From contig CAZWTU010000112.1 in the NCBI GenBank assembly GCA_964637035.1, positions 1-5,091 of the forward strand: 5,091 nucleotides of DNA, written 5' to 3'. Below the pieces are notes generated by a model, which did no database searches, was not told where the DNA came from, and was given only the letters and a program-made list of their open reading frames with translations. Shown here piece after piece: positions 1 to 5,091 of the stretch; the stretch's first letter is position 1, and each line of letters starts with the position of its first letter. Source of the stretch: CAZMMV01 sp964637035 (GTDB lineage Bacteria; Bacillota; Clostridia; Tissierellales; Tissierellaceae). A program made the translations under genes and the position numbers.

Positions 1-136
1 TAGTAGCAATGGCATTAGATAGTTCCATTATACTGCTAGTAAGCTGATTTAGTTTCCCTTCTATTCTCACCAGTAGATATATGGATATAACTATTGGGAA
101 ACCTAAATTTGCCACACTAGACAACATTTCTTCCAT
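1..136 (-). CDS. YvrJ family small membrane protein (partial, 3' end outside window)
   Basis: Translating the minus strand from ATG at 136 gives 45 residues with no stop before the window edge, so the C-terminus is missing. The product begins MEEMLSSVANLGFPIVISIY and continues LLVRIEGKLNQLTSSIMEL. A short hydrophobic segment (about residues 8-23) is followed by a charged, amphipathic stretch likely to form a helix. This is the pattern of the YvrJ family, tiny single-pass proteins of about 45-55 residues in Firmicutes; GFPIxxxxYLLxRxE is its recognisable core. The start is fixed by a strong ribosome binding site, TAGGAGGTGA on the minus strand (141-150), four bases before ATG (about 8 from the GGAGG core). 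It is the last visible gene of a three-gene cluster with DUF1659 and DUF2922 proteins. Function is unknown; membrane location is inferred from hydrophobicity. Family assignment is from memory of the pattern, without a profile search. Confidence 0.85.
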   Translation of the reverse strand, partial: MEEMLSSVANLGFPIVISIYLLVRIEGKLNQLTSSIMELSNAIAT

Positions 137-151
137 CTTGTCACCTCCTAT

Positions 152-213
152 GGGACGCGGGGACGGTTCTCCTGTCTCATAAAAATGAGACAGGAGAACC
201 GTCCCCCTGTCTC
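152..213. repeat. 62-nt near-perfect palindrome, probable REP/MITE-like element
   Basis: The 22-nt arm at 159-180 (GGGGACGGTTCTCC then TGTCTCAT) is exactly reverse-complementary to 185-206, with a four-base loop AAAA (181-184). Beyond one C/C mismatch (158/207) the pairing continues: 152-157 (GGGACG) pairs with 208-213 (TGTCTC) with two G-T wobbles. CTGTCTC occurs both at the loop end (172-178) and at the outer right end (207-213). No T-run follows on either strand, so it does not look like an intrinsic terminator. It fills most of the 83-nt gap between the DUF2922 stop and the yvrJ start and directly abuts the yvrJ ribosome binding site. Its GC content is far above that of its surroundings, which suggests an inserted dispersed element. 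From memory, similar GGGACGGTTCTCCTGTCTC cores recur in clostridial genomes, sometimes near REP-associated transposases; this was not checked. Confidence 0.8.
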
Positions 214-219
214 GTTATA

Positions 220-438
220 TTATATTTCTAGTGTACTTACTGTTGTAGTGACTATTCTTGCATCACTTACTACTTCTAGGTCTCCTGTTGAAGACTTGAA
301 TACATTGTGTGTTAATATAGTATTCATAGCCTCGCTTACTTCTGAGGGAGTAAGGTCTATTCTAGGTTCATCTAAGCTAATTACAAACTTTTTACCAGCC
401 TGATCTAGAAACTCCATTTCTAGTTTAGTTTTCTCCAC
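220..438 (-). CDS. DUF2922 family protein
   Basis: This is a complete 72-residue product beginning (M/V)EKTKLEMEFLDQAGKKFVI. It shows the DUF2922 pattern: an N-terminal beta strand (LEMEF), GKKFVISLDEPR, DLTPSEVSEAMNTIL, a central NVFKSSTGDL and a final DARIVTTTVSTLEI. The usual length is about 70 residues, so it looks intact. The start is GTG at 438. An overlapping ATG (440-438) lies in another frame and stops after six codons, so GTG is the only sensible start. The ribosome binding site AAAGGTGGTGA lies just upstream. The gene begins 31 nt after the DUF1659 stop and is very probably cotranscribed with it. There is no signal peptide or membrane segment, so it is probably cytoplasmic. The biological role is unknown; the repeated co-occurrence of DUF1659, DUF2922 and YvrJ in Firmicutes (known to me from other genomes) suggests a shared job. 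Confidence 0.88.
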   Translation of the reverse strand: MEKTKLEMEFLDQAGKKFVISLDEPRIDLTPSEVSEAMNTILTHNVFKSSTGDLEVVSDARIVTTTVSTLEI

Positions 439-442
439 ATTA

Positions 443-453
443 TCACCACCTTT
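443..453 (-). promoter_or_regulatory. Ribosome binding site deciding the GTG start of the DUF2922 gene
   Basis: On the minus strand this reads AAAGGTGGTGA, a one-mismatch version of AAAGGAGGTGA. It sits four bases before GTG 438 (two before the out-of-frame ATG at 440), with the G-rich core about 7-8 bases away. That ATG opens only MWRKLN and a stop, so the site most likely serves GTG. Confidence 0.6.
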
Positions 454-469
454 CTATAGATTATCTAGA

Positions 470-691
470 CTATTCCTGTGCTAATTCACTAGTCTCGATT
501 TTTTTAACTGCTAACAAATTCTTTTCCTGAAGGTCTGCCATAGCTGTTGCTGTGCCATGTAAATCTTCGTTTGCAGCTTCCGTCTTGATTTTGGAGAAGG
601 ATTTATGGTTTACTTTCTGCTTGCCATCTACTATTCCTCCATCAAGCTCAATTTTTAATGTTACTTTTTCTGCCATTTCTAGGATTGCCAT
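470..691 (-). CDS. DUF1659 family protein
   Basis: This is a 73-residue product, MAILEMAEKVTLKIELDGGI at the start and KKIETSELAQE at the end. The layout fits DUF1659: a beta strand and D/NG turn (LKIELDGG), then DGKQKVNHKSFSKIKTEA, where most members have a K-S-Y/F-S-x-I/V-K core, then a helix with DLHGTATAMADLQ and a closing xxIETSEL. Length matches the family (about 70-75). An in-frame ATG lies further upstream at 769, but that extension would translate the ribosome binding site itself (residues NEGGD) and adds a hydrophobic stretch foreign to the family. The start at 691 is therefore chosen, supported by AAGGAGGTGA at 696-705. It is the first gene of the minus-strand trio and is divergent from the nucleotidase gene, 182 bp away. 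No signal peptide is present. Function is unknown. Confidence 0.9.
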   Translation of the reverse strand: MAILEMAEKVTLKIELDGGIVDGKQKVNHKSFSKIKTEAANEDLHGTATAMADLQEKNLLAVKKIETSELAQE

Positions 692-695
692 CTTA

Positions 696-705
696 TCACC
701 TCCTT
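696..705 (-). promoter_or_regulatory. Strong ribosome binding site fixing the DUF1659 start
   Basis: The minus strand reads AAGGAGGTGA, a full anti-16S match, with GGAGG about 8 bases before ATG 691. It decides against the longer reading that begins at 769. Confidence 0.85.
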
Positions 706-740
706 CATTTAATAGATAGAATGAGATTGGGAAACTTACT

Positions 741-769
741 ATTGCAAATTTAAATAAAATATTTTGCAA
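741..769 (-). promoter_or_regulatory. Candidate promoter for the DUF1659-DUF2922-yvrJ cluster
   Basis: On the minus strand TTGCAA (764-769, four of six to the -35 consensus) is followed after 17 bases by TGCAAT (741-746, four of six to the -10 consensus). Transcription would start near 734, leaving a leader of about 40 nt that contains the ribosome binding site. The match is modest and the region is AT-rich, so chance is possible. TTTGCAA is repeated directly here with a 23-bp period, and TTTTGCAAAA (762-771) is itself a perfect palindrome, so these could equally be parts of an operator. No clear sigma-A promoter was found on the plus strand for the nucleotidase gene; TAGAAT at 796-801 resembles a -10 but lacks a correctly spaced -35. 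Confidence 0.3.
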
Positions 770-873
770 AAAAAGAAGGACTTTAGGAACTTATGTAGAA
801 TATGTTATATATGGAACATGTTGGGTAAAAATAGACATGAAGGTGTTTTAAAACTTTAAGGAGGGGTAAAAAA

Positions 874-2688
874 ATGAATTTAAGAAAGAGAAAAATTTTA
901 AGTTTATTTTTATCACTTGCTTTAGTGGTAGGAATAATGGTAGCCGCTGTACCAGGGGTGTCTTTTGCTGAGGAAGAAGGCGTAACACTTACTATTCTTC
1001 ATACAAATGATGTTCATGGAAGATTCGAATATGCTGGTACGGAAGAAAGAGATCCTTGCATAGGTCACGCTAAGTTTAAGACTATGGTTGATGGACTAAG
1101 GGCTAAAGGCAATGTACTTTTACTAGATGCAGGAGATGTTTTGCATGGTACTTTAGATATCAATCTTAGTGAAGGTAAGGCTATGGTAGATTTAATGAAT
1201 CTTTTAGAAGTAGATGTTATGGTCCCTGGAAATCATGATTTTAACTATGGTTATGATAGATTATTAGAGTTAAAAGAATTAGCAGATTTCCCTATGGTTG
1301 CGGCTAATGTAGTTCATGAAGCTGATGAAACAAGAGATTTTGATGCCTATACTATTAAGGAATATGAAGGATTTAAGGTAGGTATATTTGGTATTGCAAC
1401 AGATGAAACTAAGTTTAAGTCTCATCCAGATAATACTATAGGAATAGAATTCACAGGCTATATGGAAGCTGCTAAAAAGGCAGTAGCAGATTTGCAAGAA
1501 GCAGAAGTAGATATAATTATTGCTTTGACTCATATAGGTGTTGGTTCTTCAACCACTGTAACTACTAGAGATATAGCTGAAGGTGTAGAAGGTATAGATA
1601 TAATAGTAGATGGTCATAGTCACCACGAATTTGAAGAAGGTGAATTAGTAGGAGAAACACTAATAGTTCAAACCGGTGAATATTTAAGCAATATAGGAGT
1701 AGTCGAAATAAAATTAGAAGAAGGAAAAATAGTAGAGAAAAAAGCTTCTTTACTTACAGGTGAAGATTTTTTAGAAGTAGAAGAAAATGAAGATGTAAAA
1801 GCTGTAATTGATCAAATGCTTGAAGATAATGCCATCATTAAAGAAGAAGTTATTGGCAACTCTAAGGTTGAATTAGTAGGTGAAAGAGAATTTGTTAGAA
1901 CTGGTGAAACAACACTAGGTAATCTTGTAACTGATGCTATGGTATATTCCATGGGTTCAGACATTGCCTTTACAAATGGTGGTGGGATTAGAGCTTCAAT
2001 TGCTGAAGGAGATATAACTTTAGGAGATGCATTGACGGCATTCCCATTTACAAACTTAATATCAACAATAGATGTAACAGGTCAAGAGTTAATTCAAGCT
2101 TTAGAGCATGGTGTAAAGGATTATCCAGGACAATCAGGAGGATTTCCTCATGTATCTGGAATGAAGTATGAATTTGATCAATCTAAAGAAGCAGGTGAAA
2201 GAGTAGTTAAAGTATTAGTTGGTGGAGAAGAGATAGATTTAGAAAAAACATATTCATTAGCTACTAATGACTTTATGGCTACTGGTGGAGATGGATACAC
2301 TATGTTTGGTGGGAAAGAAATAACTGGTGAAGGTGGACTTTACTCAGATGCATTAATAGCATATTTCAAAGAAATGGGAGAAGTTGACCCAGCAGTAGAA
2401 GGAAGAATTACTGTAGTAGGAGAAGCACCAGAAGNNNNNNNNNNNNNNNNNNNNNNNNNNNNNNNNNNNNNNNNNNNNNNNNNNNNNNNNNNNNNNNNNN
2501 NNNNNNNNNNNNNNNNNNNNNNNNNNNNNNNNNNAGTAGAAGCAAAAGAAGAATATACTGTAGTAGCAAATGACGTTCTATGGAAAATTGCAAAGAAATT
2601 CAATACTACTTGGGAAGAGTTAGCAGAAATCAATAGTTTGAAAAATCCTCATTTAATATTCCCAGGTCAAGTAATATTAGTTCCATAA
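874..2688 (+). CDS. Secreted 5'-nucleotidase / 2',3'-cyclic phosphodiesterase family protein with C-terminal LysM (contains assembly gap)
   Basis: Predicted metal-dependent phosphohydrolase of the UshA/CpdB/YfkN family, acting outside the membrane on nucleotides to release phosphate and nucleoside. Residues 1-32 form a signal peptide (basic start, hydrophobic core, likely cleavage after VSFA). Residues about 37-290 are the metallophosphatase domain with its motifs in order: TNDVH (D46, H48), AGD (D88), GNHD (N120, H121), THIG (H220) and GHSHH (H248, H250), all expected metal or catalytic ligands. Residues about 325-510 are the 5'-nucleotidase C-terminal domain, with TNGGGIR (367-373), FPFTN (F392) and FMATGGDGY (F467); the two Phe fit the base-stacking pair known in UshA. 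After the N gap comes a 44-residue LysM (starting YTVVANDVLWKIAKKF, ending PGQVILVP) that should bind peptidoglycan. ATG 874 is supported by AAGGAGGGG at 858-866. The frame across 2435-2534 is not proven. Exact substrate is unknown. Confidence 0.9.
   Translation: MNLRKRKILSLFLSLALVVGIMVAAVPGVSFAEEEGVTLTILHTNDVHGRFEYAGTEERDPCIGHAKFKTMVDGLRAKGNVLLLDAGDVLHGTLDINLSEGKAMVDLMNLLEVDVMVPGNHDFNYGYDRLLELKELADFPMVAANVVHEADETRDFDAYTIKEYEGFKVGIFGIATDETKFKSHPDNTIGIEFTGYMEAAKKAVADLQEAEVDIIIALTHIGVGSSTTVTTRDIAEGVEGIDIIVDGHSHHEFEEGELVGETLIVQTGEYLSNIGVVEIKLEEGKIVEKKASLLTGEDFLEVEENEDVKAVIDQMLEDNAIIKEEVIGNSKVELVGEREFVRTGETTLGNLVTDAMVYSMGSDIAFTNGGGIRASIAEGDITLGDALTAFPFTNLISTIDVTGQELIQALEHGVKDYPGQSGGFPHVSGMKYEFDQSKEAGERVVKVLVGGEEIDLEKTYSLATNDFMATGGDGYTMFGGKEITGEGGLYSDALIAYFKEMGEVDPAVEGRITVVGEAPEXXXXXXXXXXXXXXXXXXXXXXXXXXXXXXXXXXVEAKEEYTVVANDVLWKIAKKFNTTWEELAEINSLKNPHLIFPGQVILVP
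2435..2534. other. Run of 100 Ns (assembly gap) inside the nucleotidase gene
   Basis: Exactly 100 undetermined bases interrupt the linker between the nucleotidase C-terminal domain and LysM. The round size suggests a conventional placeholder, so the true length and frame are unknown. The flanking bases are alike: GTAGTAGGAGAAGCACCAGAAG before the gap (positions 2413-2434, encoding VVGEAPE) and AGTAGAAGCAAAAGAAG after it (VEAKEE). This suggests a repetitive Glu/Ala/Pro/Val linker that the assembler could not resolve. Confidence 0.95.
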
Positions 2689-2727
2689 GATAAGTTGGTC
2701 CATAAGCTAAATTGCTTAAGATAAATT

Positions 2728-2755
2728 GGCTAGGTGTTTAAAACACCTAGCCTTT
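2728..2755 (+). terminator. Intrinsic terminator after the nucleotidase gene
   Basis: GGCTAGGTGT (2728-2737) pairs perfectly with ACACCTAGCC (2743-2752) around a TTAAA loop; the full symmetry extends to 12 bp per arm. It begins 39 nt after the stop codon. Only TTT and a mixed AT stretch follow, so the U-tract is weak, but position and stem strength fit a terminator that isolates this gene from the DUF1846 gene. Confidence 0.7.
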
Positions 2756-2792
2756 ACATATTTCATAATAAATTATAAATTCTTTGCCTTAT

Positions 2793-2821
2793 TTGTTATT
2801 TTCCGCAAATTATATGATAAA
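2793..2821 (+). promoter_or_regulatory. Weak candidate promoter for the DUF1846 gene
   Basis: TTGTTA (2793-2798) is followed 17 bases later by GATAAA (2816-2821); each matches four of six consensus positions. The overlapping TATGAT (2813-2818) is a better -10 but has no properly spaced -35. Because a terminator lies upstream, a promoter is expected somewhere in 2756-2860. The exact site is uncertain. Confidence 0.25.
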
Positions 2822-2865
2822 ATAAAGGGGTAGTTTATATTATGGCTAAAAAGAATTAAAAAAGT

Positions 2866-2871
2866 GAGGGG
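2866..2871 (+). promoter_or_regulatory. Ribosome binding site deciding the ATG start of the DUF1846 gene
   Basis: GAGGGG lies seven bases before ATG 2879. An in-frame GTG at 2864 overlaps this site and has no ribosome binding site of its own at a good distance, so ATG 2879 is preferred. Confidence 0.75.
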
Positions 2872-2878
2872 TTTTAAG

Positions 2879-4387
2879 ATGAAGATAGGATTCGATCATA
2901 AGAAATACTTACAAGAGCAGTCAAAGTTTATATTAGAAAGAGTAAATAACTATGATAAATTGTATTTAGAATTTGGTGGGAAGTTACTCTTTGATATGCA
3001 TGCTAAAAGGGTTTTGCCTGGATTTGAGGAAAATGCAAAGGTTGAACTTTTACATAAATTAAAGGAAAAGATAGAAGTTGTTATTTGTGTATACGCAGGT
3101 GATATTGAAAGAAACAAGATCAGGGGAGATTTTGGTATAACATATGATGTTGATACCTTAAGATTGATTGATGATTTAAGAGGATATGAATTGGATGTGA
3201 ATAGTGTTGTTATTACTAGATATGAGGACCAGCCTGATACTAGAATTTTTATAAATAAATTAGAGCGCAGGGGAATTAAGGTATATAAACATAGGGCTAC
3301 TAAGGGTTATCCTATTGATGTAGACACTATCGTAAGTGATGAAGGCTATGGTCAAAACCCCTATATTGAAACTAGTAAGCCTATTGTAGTAGTTACTGCA
3401 CCAGGGCCAGCTAGTGGGAAACTGGCTACCTGTTTAAATCAGCTTTACCATGAGTATAAGCGAGGAAACTCTGCAGGTTATTCTAAATTTGAAACATTTC
3501 CTGTTTGGAATATTCCATTAAAGCACCCTTTAAACATAGCCTATGAAGCTGCTACTGTGGATTTAAAGGATGTAAATATGATAGATAGTTTTCATTTTGA
3601 TGCCTATAATGAAATAGCCGTAAATTATAATAGGGATGTTGAGTCATTTCCTGTTTTAAAAAGAATAGTGGAAAAAATAACTGGGGAAGAATCTATTTAC
3701 AAATCTCCTACGGATATGGGGGTTAATAGGGTAGGTTTTGGCATTATAGATGATGAAGTTGTAAAAGAAGCTTCAAAACAAGAGGTAATCAGAAGATATT
3801 TTAATACTTCTTGTGATTATAAGAAGGGATATTTGGACTTAGAGACTTTTCAAAGGTCAAAGCTTATTATGGAGGAATTGGGTTTAAAAGAAGAAGATAG
3901 AAAGGTTGTAATGCCTGCCAGGGAATATTCTGTTAAATTAAGAGAAAAGGCAAATAATAATGAACTTGCTCCTGTTGTAGGATTAGAACTCAAAGATGGA
4001 AGTATAATTACTGGGAAAGGGTCTGATGTTATGAACTCATCAGCGGCTGCTGTCCTAAATGCTATAAAATACTATGCAAATATATCTGATGAAATTCATC
4101 TTATTTCTCCAGTTATACTTGAACCTATAATGAGCTTAAAGTTGAATACTTTAGGCAATAAAAGAACGGCTTTAAGTTGTGAGGAAGTCTTGATTGCCCT
4201 TAGTATTTGTGCAGCAACCAATCCAACTGCCCAGGTTGCCATGGATAAATTATCCTTATTAGAAGGGTGTCAAGCTCACTCAACTACAATACTTACATTA
4301 AGTGATGATAAGACTTTTAGAAAGCTTGGCATAGATATTACTTGTGATCCAGAATATCCTACGGAAGATTTATATTATAATAATTAA
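2879..4387 (+). CDS. DUF1846 (UPF0371) family protein
   Basis: The 502-residue product matches the usual length of the UPF0371/DUF1846 family, about 490-510, in Firmicutes and some Actinobacteria. Family hallmarks are the start MKIGFDHKKYLQEQSKFILE, then LYLEFGGKLLFDMHAKRVLPGF (28-49), YAGDIERNKIRGDFGITYD (72-90), VVTAPGPASGKLATCLNQLY (171-190), NIPLKHPLNIAYEAATVDL (211-229), MNSSAAAVLNAIKYYA (385-400) and GCQAHSTTIL (463-472). The N-terminal part looks like an alpha/beta domain, and residues from about 330 form the smaller C-terminal DUF1846 region. The segment G176-PAS-G180-K181 resembles a phosphate-binding loop but is not a canonical Walker A. There is no signal peptide or membrane helix, so it is cytoplasmic. 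ATG 2879 is chosen over GTG 2864 because of the ribosome binding site and because the family begins MKIGFD. Biochemical function is not established to my knowledge. It appears monocistronic: terminator upstream, separate promoter for the next gene. Confidence 0.93.
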   Translation: MKIGFDHKKYLQEQSKFILERVNNYDKLYLEFGGKLLFDMHAKRVLPGFEENAKVELLHKLKEKIEVVICVYAGDIERNKIRGDFGITYDVDTLRLIDDLRGYELDVNSVVITRYEDQPDTRIFINKLERRGIKVYKHRATKGYPIDVDTIVSDEGYGQNPYIETSKPIVVVTAPGPASGKLATCLNQLYHEYKRGNSAGYSKFETFPVWNIPLKHPLNIAYEAATVDLKDVNMIDSFHFDAYNEIAVNYNRDVESFPVLKRIVEKITGEESIYKSPTDMGVNRVGFGIIDDEVVKEASKQEVIRRYFNTSCDYKKGYLDLETFQRSKLIMEELGLKEEDRKVVMPAREYSVKLREKANNNELAPVVGLELKDGSIITGKGSDVMNSSAAAVLNAIKYYANISDEIHLISPVILEPIMSLKLNTLGNKRTALSCEEVLIALSICAATNPTAQVAMDKLSLLEGCQAHSTTILTLSDDKTFRKLGIDITCDPEYPTEDLYYNN

Positions 4388-4389
4388 TT

Positions 4390-4433
4390 TGTAATCATAA
4401 TGTAACTCATTCTTCAGAATATTGGGGTATAAT
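4390..4433 (+). promoter_or_regulatory. Promoter of the SLH gene: perfect -10 with an upstream 11-bp-period TGTAA repeat
   Basis: TATAAT at 4428-4433 is a perfect -10 box, 23 bases before the ATG, which would give a very short leader that still holds the ribosome binding site. No -35 like TTGACA lies 16-18 bases upstream (the region reads TAACTCAT). Instead TGTAA occurs at 4390-4394 and again at 4401-4405, exactly one helical turn apart, which could be a site for an activator. A small inverted repeat, ATTCT-TC-AGAAT (4409-4420), lies between. The -10 call is fairly secure; the regulator site is inference. Confidence 0.5.
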
Positions 4434-4456
4434 TAATATTAGAGGGGGTAAGGTAG

Positions 4457-5091
4457 ATGAAAAAAATTTTATCTTTAATTTTAATATTGATTATATTGTC
4501 AACTTCTATTACAGCTTTTGCAAGTATTGAGGAAAAACTGGGAGACCACTGGTCTAAGGATATGATTGAAAGGGATTTTGTAGCTTTATACTTTCCCGAC
4601 CTAGCTAGAAAAAACTTCGAAAAGTTTGATCCTAGTGCTAAATTAAACAATAAAATTTTTGCTCTGTCCTTTGGATCATTATCTAAGAATTACGAATTAG
4701 GGTCAATTTTAAATAATACTATCCTAAGCAAGGAACTTACTAGAGAAGAAGTTATAAGGATTGTAGGCAATAAATTAAAAGACATTGAAGGTTTAAGAGT
4801 AGGAAATGAGGAACTTCCTTTTAAAGATATTAATACTATGGATAAAGAAAGCATAGAATTACTAAGGCTATTATTTAACTTAGATATTATTTATGGAGTT
4901 TCAGCAGATAGATTTGCACCGGATAATATTATCACTCAAGCGGAAGCTATAATAGTCCTACAAAGGGTGAAGGGAGTATTAGATGGTATGAATGAAATTT
5001 TATTTACAAGTAAAGGAATTGTACAATCTTATAATAATCAGGAAGCTATTATTGTAAAAGAAAAGGATGACAAGCTATTAGTTACTATAAC
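4457..5091 (+). CDS. Secreted S-layer homology (SLH) domain protein (partial, 3' end outside window)
   Basis: Reading from ATG 4457 gives 211 residues with no stop before the right edge. AGAGGGGG (4441-4448) is the ribosome binding site. Residues 1-22 are a signal peptide (MKKILSLILILIILSTSITA then FA), with likely cleavage after AFA. The mature part begins with an SLH-like segment (residues about 28-66: GDHWSKDMIERDFVALYFPD followed by KFDPSAKLNN), though its middle lacks the common GYPDGTF form. LTREEVIRIVGNKL (94-107) resembles the end of an SLH repeat. A clearer one follows at about 119-171 (ELPFKDINTMDKESIELLRL, then IIYGVSADRFAPDNIITQAE and IIVLQRV). SLH domains bind secondary wall polymers, so the protein should sit on the cell surface. 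The tail from about 178 (LFTSKGIVQSYNNQEAIIVK) starts a beta-rich domain I cannot identify; a PrcB-like module is one possibility. The gene starts 69 nt after the DUF1846 stop and has its own promoter. Confidence 0.85.
   Translation, partial: MKKILSLILILIILSTSITAFASIEEKLGDHWSKDMIERDFVALYFPDLARKNFEKFDPSAKLNNKIFALSFGSLSKNYELGSILNNTILSKELTREEVIRIVGNKLKDIEGLRVGNEELPFKDINTMDKESIELLRLLFNLDIIYGVSADRFAPDNIITQAEAIIVLQRVKGVLDGMNEILFTSKGIVQSYNNQEAIIVKEKDDKLLVTI

Noticed and set aside
152..213. Palindrome read as an intrinsic terminator of the small-gene operon
   Set aside because: Neither strand has a T-run after the stem, and a gene with a good ribosome binding site follows at once.
185..403. Plus-strand open frame of 72 codons
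   Set aside because: It lies opposite the DUF2922 gene, begins inside the palindrome, has no ribosome binding site and resembles no family.
692..769. N-terminal extension of the DUF1659 protein to an upstream ATG at 769
   Set aside because: It would translate the strong ribosome binding site and add a hydrophobic stretch absent from the family; ATG 691 has an ideal site and spacing.
815..822. Palindrome AACATGTT in the divergent intergenic region as an operator
   Set aside because: An eight-base palindrome is expected by chance in AT-rich DNA and no second copy is seen nearby.
1279..1533. Minus-strand open frame inside the nucleotidase gene
   Set aside because: It is antisense to a well-supported metallophosphatase domain, with no ribosome binding site and a Cys/Phe/Tyr-rich composition typical of a shadow frame.
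2703..2718. Small inverted repeat TAAGC-TAAATT-GCTTA before the terminator
   Set aside because: The five-base AT-rich stem is too weak to call as a separate element; it may be chance.
2842..2859. Five-codon minigene MAKKN upstream of the DUF1846 gene
   Set aside because: The only nearby G-rich site (AAAGGGG, 2824-2830) is about 11 bases away, no attenuator structure follows, and such short frames arise easily by chance.
4414..4650. Minus-strand open frame of 78 codons
   Set aside because: It is antisense to the signal peptide and SLH start of a convincing gene and spans its promoter; no family resemblance.

Overview
The window looks like a chromosomal segment from a low-GC, Gram-positive anaerobe of the Clostridia/Tissierellia type. 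The evidence is AT-rich codon use, strong AAGGAGG-type ribosome binding sites before nearly every gene, typical Firmicute signal peptides, LysM and SLH cell-wall-binding modules, and families (DUF1659, DUF2922, YvrJ, DUF1846) known mainly from Firmicutes. Genus cannot be decided from the window.

Left part (1-691, minus strand): a compact cluster of three very small genes read right to left: a DUF1659 protein (73 aa), a DUF2922 protein (72 aa, GTG start) and the start of a YvrJ-family membrane peptide that runs off the left edge. No function is established for any of them. A near-perfect 62-nt palindrome (152-213) lies between the second and third genes, touching the yvrJ ribosome binding site. 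It looks like a dispersed REP/MITE-type element, not a terminator.

Middle (692-2755): a 182-bp divergent intergenic region separates this cluster from a secreted 5'-nucleotidase-family enzyme on the plus strand. The enzyme has a signal peptide, a metallophosphatase domain, a 5'-nucleotidase C-terminal domain, and a LysM domain that would hold it in the peptidoglycan. A run of exactly 100 Ns interrupts the linker before LysM, so continuity of the reading frame there is assumed and not shown. A hairpin terminator follows.

Right part (2756-5091): a DUF1846 (UPF0371) cytoplasmic protein of 502 aa, starting at ATG 2879, then a secreted protein with S-layer homology domains, cut by the right edge. 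The SLH gene has its own perfect TATAAT box but no recognisable -35; a TGTAA motif repeated with an 11-bp period lies upstream.

The two exported proteins share a cell-envelope theme (peptidoglycan through LysM, secondary wall polymers through SLH). Nothing in the sequence ties the DUF1846 protein or the small-gene cluster to them mechanistically. I found no RNA genes, CRISPR array or intact transposase. The most open questions are the small-gene trio and its palindrome; no feature proves a new system.
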